Part shown: piece by piece, positions 1-7,652 of the stretch
How positions within the stretch are numbered: position 1 is the first letter of the stretch
Layout of the letters: every line of letters begins with the position of its first letter
Assembly (NCBI GenBank): GCA_019634915.1
Contig: JAHCAN010000026.1
Location: 1 to 41,093, forward strand
From: Steroidobacteraceae bacterium
Lineage (GTDB): Bacteria; Pseudomonadota; Gammaproteobacteria; Steroidobacterales; Steroidobacteraceae
Direction of reading: 5' to 3'
Length of the DNA: 41,093 nucleotides
Translations under genes and position numbers: made by a program
Notes under the pieces: generated by a model
What the model was told of the DNA's origin: nothing
What the model saw: the letters and a program-made list of their open reading frames with translations, nothing else
Database searches by the model: none

Positions 1-713
1 CCGAGGAAATCCGCCATGCGGCCGACGCGGTGACGGCGGCGCGCGCTGCGTTGCGTGCCGCCAGCAGCGAGCTGAGCCAGGCGAGATCGATGATCGAGGG
101 CACGTCGGTCGACGACAACCCGGCCGTGCTCGCAGCCATCGCCAAGCTGCGCGACGCGGCGATCACCCTGTCGCACATGCGGCTCACCGCACCGGTGGAC
201 GGCGTGGTCGCGCGGCGCAATGTCCAGATCGGCCAGCACGTCGCGCCGGGCACGCCGTTGATGGCGGTGGTGCCGCTCGCCGGTGTGTGGATCGATGCGA
301 ACTTCAAGGAGGACCAGCTCGAGGACGTGCGCGTCGGCCAGCCCGCGACGATCACCACCGACATGTACGGCAGCCGTGTCATCTATCACGGCCGCGTGCT
401 GGGCCTCGGCGCCGGCACCGGTGCGGCCTTCGCGCTGCTGCCGCCGCAGAACGCTTCCGGCAACTGGATCAAGATCGTGCAGCGCCTGCCGGTGCGCGTC
501 GCGCTCGACGCTGCGCAACTGCGTGAGCATCCGCTGCGCATCGGGCTGTCGGTCACCGTGCAGATCGACACGCGCGACACGTCGGGGCCGCTGATGTCGC
601 CGGCGGTGCCGGCGGCGGACACGCAGGTGCAACCGGAGGATGTCGCGCCCGAGGCCGATCGTGCGGTCGCGCGCATCCTGGCGCAGGGCAAGGCGGGCGC
701 GCCGCCTCGATGA
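1..713 (+). CDS. emrA: EmrA-type HlyD-family efflux adaptor, 3' part
   Basis: This is the C-terminal part of a periplasmic adaptor (membrane fusion protein). The frame is open from the first complete codon at position 3, so the start lies outside the window. About 230 residues remain: the end of the coiled-coil hairpin, the second lipoyl half (LTAPVDGVVARRNVQIGQHV) and the beta-barrel with WIDANFKEDQLEDVRVGQPA. That last stretch is typical of the EmrA/FarA/VceA group that partners 14-helix DHA2 transporters and a TolC-type channel. The stop overlaps the next start as ATGA (710-713), which fits an EmrAB operon. No outer-membrane factor or regulator is visible; they may lie upstream. The family assignment is firm; the drug substrates are unknown. 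Confidence 0.9.
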   Translation, partial: EEIRHAADAVTAARAALRAASSELSQARSMIEGTSVDDNPAVLAAIAKLRDAAITLSHMRLTAPVDGVVARRNVQIGQHVAPGTPLMAVVPLAGVWIDANFKEDQLEDVRVGQPATITTDMYGSRVIYHGRVLGLGAGTGAAFALLPPQNASGNWIKIVQRLPVRVALDAAQLREHPLRIGLSVTVQIDTRDTSGPLMSPAVPAADTQVQPEDVAPEADRAVARILAQGKAGAPPR

Positions 714-2254
714 GCGGGTCCGGCGCGGCACCGGACGTCGCGCCGCTGCGCGGCGCACGGCTCGCCCTGACGTCGATCGCACTGGCGCTCGGCACCTTCA
801 TGCAGGTGCTCGACACGACGATCGCCAATGTCTCGCTGCCGACCATCGCCGGCAACCTCGGCGCGACCACCGACCAGGGGACCTGGATCATCACGTCCTT
901 CGCGGTGGCCAATGGCGTGGCCGTGCCGCTGACCGGCTGGCTGATGCAGCGCTACGGCGCGGTGCGCACTTTCGTCGCGGCGCTGTTCCTGTTCACGCTG
1001 GCCTCGTTCCTGTGCGCGATCGCGTGGAGCCTGCCCGTGCTGGTGCTGTTCCGCGTGTTCCAGGGTGCCGTGTCGGGGCCGATGATCCCGGGGTCGCAGG
1101 CGCTGCTGATTTCGATCTTCCCGCGCGAGAAGCGCGCGACCGCGCTCGGCATCTGGTCGATCACGACGCTGGTCGCGCCGATCACCGGGCCGATCCTGGG
1201 CGGCTACATCTCCGACAACTATCACTGGAGCTGGATCTTCCTGCTCAACGTGCCGGTCGGCCTGCTGGCCGGAGTGCTGTGCTGGCGCGGGCTCGCGGGA
1301 CGCGAAACGCCGATGCGCAGGCTGCCGATCGACGCCGTCGGCCTCGGGCTGCTGGTGATCTGGGTCGGTGCATTGCAGTTCGTGCTGGATACCGGCAAGA
1401 ACGCGGACTGGTTCGCGTCGACGCAGATCGTCGTGCTCGCGGCGATCGCCGCGGTGGCCTGCATCGCGTGGATCATCTGGGAACTGACCGACGCCCACCC
1501 GGCGGTGGACCTGTCACTGTTCCGGGACCGCAATTTCGCGCTCGGAACGCTGGCGTTCAGCCTCGGCTTCGCGATCTTCTTCGCGAACCTGCTGATCCTG
1601 CCGCTGTGGCTGCAGACCCGGCTCGGCTACACGGCGACCTGGGCCGGGCTGGTCGTGGCGCCGAGCGGCGTGGTCGCGATCCTGCTGACGCCGATCGCGG
1701 CGCGCTTCATGTCGCGCATCGATGCACGCTGGTTCGCGAGCCTCGCGCTCGTGGCGTTCACGGTGTCGTACTTCCAGCGCGCGGCCCTGACGGCCGACGC
1801 CTCGTCCTGGGCGTTCGTCGCACCGATGCTCGTGCAGGGCATCGGCATGAGCTGCTTCTTCGTCTCGCTGGTGGCCCTGTCGCTCGACCGGATCGAGCCG
1901 GCACGCATTCCGTCGGCGTCCGGCATCTCCAACTTCATGCGCATCACGGCCGGCGGTTTCGCCGCGTCGATCACGACCACCCTGTGGGACAGCCGCGAAG
2001 CCCTGCACCAGAGCCGGCTGGTCGAGGCATCGAGCCTCCATGAGCCGGCGATGCAGCAGGCGTTGCAGGTCCTGCAGCGCCTCGGCCTCACCGACCTGCA
2101 GGGCTACGCGGCGATGCTGCACACGCTCGTCGACCAGGCCTATCTGATGGCGTCGATCGACCTGTTCTGGATCTCCGCCTGGCTCAGCCTGGCGATGATC
2201 GGCGTCGTCTGGCTCGCGCGCCGCGCGGTCGGCGGCGGCGCATCGACGCGGTAG
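710..2254 (+). CDS. emrB: EmrB/QacA-family (DHA2) multidrug MFS transporter
   Basis: A 514-residue inner-membrane drug/proton antiporter of the 14-helix DHA2 family. Helix 1 carries the family motif LDTTIANVSLPTI (about residues 37-49). The loop between helices 2 and 3 has the MFS motif A variant GWLMQRYGAVRTF. A motif-C-like region (helix 5, ITTLVAPITGPILGGYI) marks it as an exporter. Length matches E. coli EmrB (about 510 residues). The start is the ATG inside the ATGA overlap with the adaptor gene, so translation is probably coupled. With the adaptor and a TolC-like channel it should pump hydrophobic compounds across both membranes. Its last 115 bases overlap the end of nadB on the other strand. 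The substrate cannot be read from sequence. Confidence 0.94.
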   Translation: MSGSGAAPDVAPLRGARLALTSIALALGTFMQVLDTTIANVSLPTIAGNLGATTDQGTWIITSFAVANGVAVPLTGWLMQRYGAVRTFVAALFLFTLASFLCAIAWSLPVLVLFRVFQGAVSGPMIPGSQALLISIFPREKRATALGIWSITTLVAPITGPILGGYISDNYHWSWIFLLNVPVGLLAGVLCWRGLAGRETPMRRLPIDAVGLGLLVIWVGALQFVLDTGKNADWFASTQIVVLAAIAAVACIAWIIWELTDAHPAVDLSLFRDRNFALGTLAFSLGFAIFFANLLILPLWLQTRLGYTATWAGLVVAPSGVVAILLTPIAARFMSRIDARWFASLALVAFTVSYFQRAALTADASSWAFVAPMLVQGIGMSCFFVSLVALSLDRIEPARIPSASGISNFMRITAGGFAASITTTLWDSREALHQSRLVEASSLHEPAMQQALQVLQRLGLTDLQGYAAMLHTLVDQAYLMASIDLFWISAWLSLAMIGVVWLARRAVGGGASTR

Positions 2255-3699
2255 TGCGCTCCGCAGCTCTCGCCGCGCCGCAACGCCGCGCGCAGCATGT
2301 GCTCGGCGAGCAGCAGGCGCGCGCGCGCGGTGTAATCGTTCGCACGGGTCTTGCGCCTCAGGGCCGTCACGGTCCCGAGGCCGGCGTTGAGTCCGGTCGC
2401 GTCGCGGATCACGCCGAGGCTGTGCCACATCATCCGGCGCAGCGCCGCCGGCGCCTGCGCCGCGGGCGGCAGGCCCGCATCGGTGACCCGCAGCGCGCCC
2501 GGCGGCGGCAGGGCCCGTAGCGGCAGACGGGCGAGCGCCTGGCCGACGCGCCGGCCATAGACGAGCGCCTCGAGCAGTGAATTGCTCGCGAGCCGGTTGG
2601 CACCATGCGCGCCATTGCAGGCCGCCTCGCCCACGGCCCAGAGACCCGGCAGCGTCGTGCGCCCGTCGAGGTCCACCGCGATGCCCCCCATGTGGTAATG
2701 CGCCGCCGGTGTGACCGGAATCGGCTCGCGCAGCGGATCGATGCCGTGCGCGAGGCAGCACGCATGGATTTCCGGAAACCGCCGCTCGATGTTGCCGCCC
2801 CTGAGCCGCGTCGCGTCGAGCCACACGCGTCCGCCCTTGCGCTGCACGGCGTCGACGCGGCGCGCGACGATGTCGCGGGGCGCGAGATTGCCCTGCGGCA
2901 CGCCCGCGAGGATCGACTTGCCGTACGCGTCGACGAGCCTCGCGTCCGCGCCGCGCAGCGCCTCGGTGATCAGCGGCAGCGGCTCGGCATGGACATCGAG
3001 CGCGGTCGGGTGGAATTGCACGAACTCGAGGCCCCTACCCCGCGCGCCGGCAGCAAGCGCCATCGCGAGCCCGTCGCCGCAGGCGCCGAGCGGATTGGTC
3101 GTGCGGGCATACAGGCCGCCGATGCCACCGGTGGCGACGACGACGGCGCGCGCGCGCACGACCAGCGGCTCGCCGTCCACGTCGAACGCGAGCACGCCGC
3201 AGACGCTGTCGCCGTCGCGCAGCAGCCGCGTCGCGCGCGTGCCGGCGAGCACCTCGACATGCGTCGTGCCGGCCGTCGCCTGGCGCAGGGCTGCCATCAC
3301 CGCGGCCCCGGTCGCTGCACCGCCGGCATGCAGCACACGGGCGCACGAATGGCCTGCCTCGCGGTGCAGCGACCATCCGGTTCCATCGCGCGCGAAAGGC
3401 ACGCCGAGCGTTTCGAGGAAATGCACCGCGAGCGGCGCTTCATCGCACAGGTAACGGGCCGCGGCGAGGTTCGTTTCCCCCTGCGCGGCCCGCAACGTGT
3501 CTTCGAGGTGCAGCTCGGCGCTGTCGCCGGCATCGACCGCCGCGGCGATGCCGCCCTGCGCCAGCTCGCTCGCCGCGCCCGATGCCGCGGCCGTATCGGG
3601 TGCGAGCACGCAGACCCGCCGGCCGCGCGCATGCAGCGCAGTGGCGAGCCCGGCCGCGCCCGCGCCGAGCACGACGACGTCGGCGTCGCGCTCCTTCAC
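2140..3699 (-). CDS. nadB: L-aspartate oxidase NadB
   Basis: This flavoenzyme oxidises L-aspartate to iminoaspartate, the first step of de novo NAD synthesis, using oxygen or fumarate as electron acceptor. The 519-residue product starts with the FAD-binding motif GAGAAG (12-17). It carries the succinate dehydrogenase/fumarate reductase flavoprotein pattern: SELAQGGIAAA, HREAGHSCARVLHAGG, EFVQFHPTAL, HYHMGGI and GANRLASNSLLEALVYG. The C-terminal helical domain ends in GESCGAHYR, as in family members. The start is taken as the GTG at 3697-3699, inside a GTGA overlap with the nadA stop. The frame runs on about 30 residues past the usual end and into the 3' end of emrB, an antisense overlap of 115 bp. 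Confidence 0.95.
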   Translation of the reverse strand: MKERDADVVVLGAGAAGLATALHARGRRVCVLAPDTAAASGAASELAQGGIAAAVDAGDSAELHLEDTLRAAQGETNLAAARYLCDEAPLAVHFLETLGVPFARDGTGWSLHREAGHSCARVLHAGGAATGAAVMAALRQATAGTTHVEVLAGTRATRLLRDGDSVCGVLAFDVDGEPLVVRARAVVVATGGIGGLYARTTNPLGACGDGLAMALAAGARGRGLEFVQFHPTALDVHAEPLPLITEALRGADARLVDAYGKSILAGVPQGNLAPRDIVARRVDAVQRKGGRVWLDATRLRGGNIERRFPEIHACCLAHGIDPLREPIPVTPAAHYHMGGIAVDLDGRTTLPGLWAVGEAACNGAHGANRLASNSLLEALVYGRRVGQALARLPLRALPPPGALRVTDAGLPPAAQAPAALRRMMWHSLGVIRDATGLNAGLGTVTALRRKTRANDYTARARLLLAEHMLRAALRRGESCGAHYRVDAPPPTARRASQTTPIIARLSQAEIQNRSIDAIR

Positions 3700-4697
3700 G
3701 CCGCGAGCCTGCGCATCTGCTCGAACATCTGCTGCACGCAGGCGCGCGCGGCCGGCGCGACCGCGGCCGGCACCTCGATCGCAGGCTCGAGGCGCTCGAG
3801 CGCCGCGCGAATGCCGGGCAGCGTGATGCGCTGCATGTGCGGGCACAGATTGCAGGGACGCAGGAACTGCGTGTCCGGGAAGGCCGCCGAGACGTTGTCC
3901 GCCATCGAGCATTCGGTGATCAGCACCGCCTTCGCGGGCCGCGCCTTGTCGAGCGCCGCGATCATGCCGGAGGTCGAGCCGACATAGTCGGCCGCCTGCT
4001 GCACTTCGGGCGAGCATTCGGGGTGCGCGAGCACGTAGGCACCGGTGCTGCGCCGGTACTCGATGATCTCGGCGCCGGTGAAGCGTTCGTGCACCTCGCA
4101 GCGGCCACGCCACGGGATGATGCGCACGCGCGTATGCGCCGCGACCCAGGCGGCGAGATACTCGTCGGGCACGAAGATCACCTCGCGCTCGCCGAGGCTC
4201 TCGATGATCTCGAGCGCATTGGCCGACGTGCAGCACACGTCGCACTCGGCCTTCACGGCCGCGCTCGTGTTGACGTAGCAGACGGCCGGCACGCCCGGAT
4301 GCAGCACGCGCAGGCTGCGCACGTCCGCGGCGGTGATCGAATCGGCGAGCGAGCAGCCGGCCGCGGTGTCCGGCAGCAGCACGGTCTTGCCCGGTGCGAG
4401 CAGCTTGGCGGTCTCGGCCATGAAATACACGCCGCACATCACGACGACGTCGGCCTGCGAGCGGGCAGCCGCGCGCGCGAGCTGCAGCGAGTCGCCCTGC
4501 ACGTCGGCGACGCCGTGGAAGATCTCCGGGCGCTGGTAGTTGTGCGCGAGCACGATCGCGTTGCGCTCGCGCTTGAGCGCCTCGATCGCGCGCACCATGT
4601 CGAAGTGCACGTCCCACTCGACCTCGGGCATCAGCCGCGAGACCCGCGCGTAGCGCCGTGCGTGCTCGTCGCGCGTGTAGTCGTTCGTCACCACCAT
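3696..4697 (-). CDS. nadA: Quinolinate synthase NadA
   Basis: NadA condenses iminoaspartate with dihydroxyacetone phosphate to quinolinate, using an oxygen-sensitive [4Fe-4S] cluster. The 333-residue protein has the three expected cluster cysteines: C115 (TAAGCSLADS), C200 (WRGRCEVHERF) and C285 (CNLCPHM). It also has the substrate-loop motifs AHNYQRPEI, DSLQLAR, YVNTSA and GSTSGMI. Length is normal for the family. It is translated just ahead of nadB with a 4-base overlap, matching the NadA-NadB partnership. No Shine-Dalgarno sequence precedes the ATG at 4697. An FNR-type palindrome is centred 41.5 bp upstream of that ATG, so the gene may be oxygen-regulated and leaderless. The enzyme call is firm; the regulation is inference. 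Confidence 0.96.
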   Translation of the reverse strand: MVVTNDYTRDEHARRYARVSRLMPEVEWDVHFDMVRAIEALKRERNAIVLAHNYQRPEIFHGVADVQGDSLQLARAAARSQADVVVMCGVYFMAETAKLLAPGKTVLLPDTAAGCSLADSITAADVRSLRVLHPGVPAVCYVNTSAAVKAECDVCCTSANALEIIESLGEREVIFVPDEYLAAWVAAHTRVRIIPWRGRCEVHERFTGAEIIEYRRSTGAYVLAHPECSPEVQQAADYVGSTSGMIAALDKARPAKAVLITECSMADNVSAAFPDTQFLRPCNLCPHMQRITLPGIRAALERLEPAIEVPAAVAPAARACVQQMFEQMRRLAA

Positions 4698-4703
4698 GCC
4701 ACG

Positions 4704-4745
4704 AGACTAGTCGGGCCGGCGCAGCGCGCCTTTGATCCAGGTCAA
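4704..4745 (-). promoter_or_regulatory. FNR/ANR-type box and -10 upstream of nadA
   Basis: On the minus strand, TTGACCTGGATCAA (4732-4745) matches the FNR/ANR consensus TTGAT-N4-ATCAA at nine of ten specified bases. The other strand reads TTGATCCAGGTCAA. Its centre (4738.5) is 41.5 bp from the first base of nadA (4697), the class II activator spacing if transcription starts at the A of the ATG. A weak -10, TAGTCT (4704-4709), sits exactly where such a start needs it. The box overlaps the stop codon of the methyltransferase gene. The site is seen directly; binding and a leaderless start are inferred. Confidence 0.5.
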
Positions 4746-5524
4746 ACCGGCAGGTCGACCCGCCCTGCCCTCAATGCCAGCGGCCAGCTGACGCGGCGCA
4801 CCTGCGCAGGCGGCCCCCAGCGCGGCGCCAGCCGCTCGCCCAGCGCGAGCACCGGATCGAAGCCGCGCGCCTGGGTGAAGCGCGCGGTCGCGGACCAGGT
4901 CCGCAGGTAACCGAGCAGCTGCCCGAGGTTCCAGTCCACCGCCATCGTGAAAGGCGGCGCGTCGAGCCGCGTGAACGGGAACGCCAGATCGCGATACCCC
5001 GTCTCGATGTGCGACCTCTCGGGCGGCCACCAGGGCCCGACGACCTCCGAGTAGTAATGCTGCACGAGCGCATCGACCGCATCGCCATCGACGCGTGTCA
5101 GGCCGTAGGCCCACTCGGCGATGACGCCACCGCGCACCAGCACGCGGCGGGCCTCGGCGTTGAAGCGCCCGGGATCGAACCAGTGCAGCGCCTGCGCGAC
5201 GGCCACCAGATCGACGCTGCCGGTCGCGATCCCGGAGTCCTCGGCCGTCGCGACCCGATACTCGACGCGCGGATGTGGCGTGGCCTGCGCGATCTGTGCC
5301 GCGCTCGCATCGGTCGCGATCACGCGCGCGAACCCGGCCGCGAGATCGACCGCAGCCTGACCGCTGCCTGTCGCGCAGTCCCAGGCCAGCGAGCGCGAAG
5401 GGGCAACTTCCGCGAGCCAGTCGAACAGCGCGCGCGGATAGGTCGGCCGGAAACTCGCGTAGCCGCGCGCGACGCCACCGAAGTGGTCGGCGAACGATCC
5501 ACGCGGACCGTCCGTCGCGCTCAC
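4742..5524 (-). CDS. Class I SAM-dependent methyltransferase
   Basis: A 260-residue protein of the Methyltransf_11 (UbiE/Tam-like) type. The SAM-binding motif I is DCATGSGQAA (49-58), followed by an acidic strand-2 end at D72 (IATDAS) and the motif VAVAQALHWFDP (about 108-119). That last motif is typical of the subgroup resembling trans-aconitate methyltransferase and yeast Crg1. The substrate is not predictable. Translation starts at a GTG (5522-5524) overlapping the stop of the upstream YbaA-like gene as GTGA, so the two are coupled. The stop codon lies inside the putative FNR box of nadA. Probably cytoplasmic: no signal peptide or membrane segment. Confidence 0.88.
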   Translation of the reverse strand: MSATDGPRGSFADHFGGVARGYASFRPTYPRALFDWLAEVAPSRSLAWDCATGSGQAAVDLAAGFARVIATDASAAQIAQATPHPRVEYRVATAEDSGIATGSVDLVAVAQALHWFDPGRFNAEARRVLVRGGVIAEWAYGLTRVDGDAVDALVQHYYSEVVGPWWPPERSHIETGYRDLAFPFTRLDAPPFTMAVDWNLGQLLGYLRTWSATARFTQARGFDPVLALGERLAPRWGPPAQVRRVSWPLALRAGRVDLPV

Positions 5525-5883
5525 ATGTCGACGAACACTTTGAAGCCGCCCCAGAACATGCGCTTCGCGTCGAACGGCAGGCGCTTCATGTCCATCATCG
5601 GCGCGAGCCGTGGATCCTTCATCACCTTCGCGTTGATCCGGTCACGCTGGCCGCGCGAGCGGTAGACGATCCACGAGAACACCACGACCTCGCCGGCCTT
5701 GAGCTTCACGCTCTGCGGGAACGAGGTCAGCTTGCCGGGCTGCACGTCATCGGCGACGCACTCGCGATACTCGAGCGCGCCGTATTCACGCCAGACCTTG
5801 CCGGCCTTGCGCGCCATCGCACGGTAGGCAGCGAGTTTGCGGCGGGGCACCGGAACGACGAAACCGTCGACATATCTGGCCAT
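5521..5883 (-). CDS. DUF1428 (YbaA-like) protein
   Basis: A 120-residue protein that resembles E. coli YbaA (DUF1428) along its whole length. It starts MARYVDGFVVPVP and shares the motifs YGALEYRECVADDVQPGK, VVVFSWIVYRSR and DPRLAPMMDMKRLPFDAKRM, ending in the conserved MFWGGFKVFVD. The family has a dimeric alpha/beta-barrel (ferredoxin-like) fold with no established function. The start is clear: AAGGAGG lies about 6 bases before the ATG. This ribosome site sits in the loop of a perfect 6-bp hairpin (5884-5904). The downstream methyltransferase overlaps it by 4 bases. It sits 33 bp after the amidase gene, so the three probably form one transcript. Confidence 0.9.
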   Translation of the reverse strand: MARYVDGFVVPVPRRKLAAYRAMARKAGKVWREYGALEYRECVADDVQPGKLTSFPQSVKLKAGEVVVFSWIVYRSRGQRDRINAKVMKDPRLAPMMDMKRLPFDAKRMFWGGFKVFVDM

Positions 5884-5904
5884 GGAACACCTCCTTGCTG
5901 TTCC
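5884..5904 (-). promoter_or_regulatory. Hairpin presenting the ribosome binding site of the YbaA-like gene
   Basis: Reading the minus strand into the start codon, GGAACA, nine bases containing AAGGAGG, then TGTTCC abut the ATG. The 6-bp arms are perfect (plus-strand 5884-5889 and 5899-5904), and the Shine-Dalgarno sequence occupies the 9-nt loop. Such a hairpin could expose or hide the ribosome site. The palindrome could also be a protein-binding site in DNA. Only the sequence symmetry is observed. Confidence 0.45.
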
Positions 5905-5916
5905 CCGGCGGGGCCG

Positions 5917-6834
5917 TCACTGCGAGGTGACACCGTCGAGGGTGGTGATCGCGCCATAGAGATCGGGCCTGCGGTCACGGAACACGAACCAGCTCTCGCG
6001 CTGCTGCTCGATCGCGGCGAGATCGAAGCTCGCCGTGAGGACCGCGTCGCCCTCCTCGCCCGCCTCGGCCACCTTGGCGCCGGTCGGGTCGGCGATGAAC
6101 GACGAACCGTAGAAGCGGATCCACAGACCTTCCGGGTCCTGCAGCGCGCGTTCGACGCCATGCCGGTTCGACGCGATCAGCGGCATCAGGTTCGCCGCGG
6201 CGTGGCCCTGCTGCGTGCGCTGCCAGTGCTCGCGCGAATTGACCGGCTGTGCCGGCGGCGGCTCGCTGCCGATCGCGGTCGGATAGAGCAGCAGCTCGGC
6301 GCCCATCAGCGCCATGCAGCGCGCGCTCTCCGGGAACCACTGGTCCCAGCAGATGCCGACGCCGAGGCGCGCGTAGCGCGTCCGCCAGACCCTGAAACCG
6401 GTGTCGCCGGGCGAGAAATAGTTCTTCTCCTGGTAGCCCGGGCCGTTCGGGATGTGCGACTTGCGATAGACGCCGAGCACCGTGCCGTCGGCATCGACGA
6501 TCGCGATCGAGTTGTAGAACACCTGCCCCGCGCGCTCGAAGAAACTGACCGGCAGCACGACACCGAGCTCGCGCGCGAGCGGTGCGAGGCGCCGCACGGC
6601 GGCGTTGTCCTCGAGGCGGGTCGCGAGCGCGAGGTGCCGCGTGTCCTGCTCGATGCAGAAATACGGCGTCTCGAACAGCTCCTGCAGCAGGATCACCTGC
6701 GCGCCACGGCCCGCGGCCTCGCGCACGAGCTGCTCGGCGCGCGCGAGATTGGCGGCGAGATCCCAGCCGCAGGCGAACTGCGTCGCCGCGACGGTCACGG
6801 TGCGCGCCGGACGAGAAAGATGCGGGGGCTGCAT
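5917..6834 (-). CDS. aguB: N-carbamoylputrescine amidase AguB
   Basis: A 305-residue carbon-nitrogen hydrolase that converts N-carbamoylputrescine to putrescine, CO2 and ammonia (agmatine route of polyamine synthesis). The catalytic triad of the nitrilase superfamily is present: E52 in LLQELFETPYFC, K125 in YRKSHIPNGPGYQEK and C162 in GVGICWDQWFPE. These surrounding sequences are those of AguB rather than other nitrilases, as are TAIGSEP and the C-terminal ESWFVFRDRRPDLYG. The ATG start gives about ten residues before the first strand. Agmatine deiminase AguA, the usual partner, is not in the window. A 7-bp inverted repeat lies upstream at 6856-6877. Confidence 0.94.
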   Translation of the reverse strand: MQPPHLSRPARTVTVAATQFACGWDLAANLARAEQLVREAAGRGAQVILLQELFETPYFCIEQDTRHLALATRLEDNAAVRRLAPLARELGVVLPVSFFERAGQVFYNSIAIVDADGTVLGVYRKSHIPNGPGYQEKNYFSPGDTGFRVWRTRYARLGVGICWDQWFPESARCMALMGAELLLYPTAIGSEPPPAQPVNSREHWQRTQQGHAAANLMPLIASNRHGVERALQDPEGLWIRFYGSSFIADPTGAKVAEAGEEGDAVLTASFDLAAIEQQRESWFVFRDRRPDLYGAITTLDGVTSQ

Positions 6835-6855
6835 CCCGAAGAGCTTACAGGGGAG

Positions 6856-6877
6856 CGCCGGCAGCGAACAGCCGGCG
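6856..6877. repeat. GC-rich inverted repeat between frnE-like gene and aguB
   Basis: CGCCGGC (6856-6862) and GCCGGCG (6871-6877) form a perfect 7-bp stem with an 8-base loop in the 67-bp gap between the thioredoxin-fold gene and aguB. No U-tract follows on the transcribed strand, so it is not a classical intrinsic terminator. It may be a weak terminator or mRNA-stability element. Confidence 0.3.
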
Positions 6878-6901
6878 TGCCGCGCCGCTCAGCGCCGCGG
6901 C

Positions 6902-7597
6902 TCAGTGCCGTGTGCCGTTCTCGAGGCCGGGGAACAGCGCCTGGTCGAGCGCCTTCACGTAGATCTGCTCGTCGGCGGGCCCGGGCACCAGCACCTGGCG
7001 GTTGAACAGCAGGTTCGGCATCGAGTTGACCCCGAGCAGTATCAGCCGCCGCTCGTCGTCGAGCACCTCGTCGAGCGCGGCCTGCGGGTCGCGGAAGGTC
7101 GCGAGCAGCGCGTCGCTGAGGCCGCATTCGGCGCCGATCGCCGCGAGCACCTCGAGATCGCCGATGTCGCGGCCCTGCTCGAAGTAGGCGCGGAAGATCG
7201 CATCGAGCAGCGGGCCGTGCAGCTGCTCGCCCTGCGCGAGCTTCACCAGACGGTGCGCGCCGGTCGTGTCGGGCATGCCGGCGAGCTTCGAGAAATCGAA
7301 ACGGATGCCGAGCTCGCGCCCGGCCTCGGCGAGGCTCGATTCGGCGAACGCGACGCTGATGCCCTTCGGCAGCCGCGCGGCGAGGTGTTCGTGCCAGTCG
7401 GCGACCGCAGGCGCTTCGGGCCGCTGCAGGCGGAACGGGTGCCAGCGCAGTTCGCGCACCGTGACGCCGTGCAGGTGGTCCAGCGCGCGGGCGAGCCGGC
7501 GGGTGCCGAGGAAGGTCCACGGACAGGAGAAATCGCCGACGAGATCGATGTCGAGACTGCCGTGCGGCACACCGGCATGGGGGATCAGGGCGTTCAT
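6902..7597 (-). CDS. DsbA-family (FrnE/HCCA isomerase-like) thioredoxin-fold protein
   Basis: A 231-residue cytoplasmic protein of the DsbA-like clan that includes FrnE and 2-hydroxychromene-2-carboxylate isomerase. The N-terminal strand LDIDLVGDFSCPWTFLG aligns with the usual SDVVCPWCYIG active site, but the second cysteine is replaced: C25-P-W-T28. The helical insertion follows (HRLVKLA, LLDAIFRAYFEQGRDIGD, VLAAIGAECGL). The cis-proline loop is GVNSMPNLLFN. With one cysteine it cannot form the usual intramolecular disulfide, so glutathione-dependent isomerase or transferase chemistry is possible. The ATG at 7597 was chosen because upstream in-frame sequence is unlike the family. The substrate is unknown. 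Confidence 0.85.
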   Translation of the reverse strand: MNALIPHAGVPHGSLDIDLVGDFSCPWTFLGTRRLARALDHLHGVTVRELRWHPFRLQRPEAPAVADWHEHLAARLPKGISVAFAESSLAEAGRELGIRFDFSKLAGMPDTTGAHRLVKLAQGEQLHGPLLDAIFRAYFEQGRDIGDLEVLAAIGAECGLSDALLATFRDPQAALDEVLDDERRLILLGVNSMPNLLFNRQVLVPGPADEQIYVKALDQALFPGLENGTRH

Positions 7598-7652
7598 GCA
7601 GGCCTCAATGAGGGCTGCCCGCGCCGATTTCAAGCAGCCGGCGCCGTGCCGC

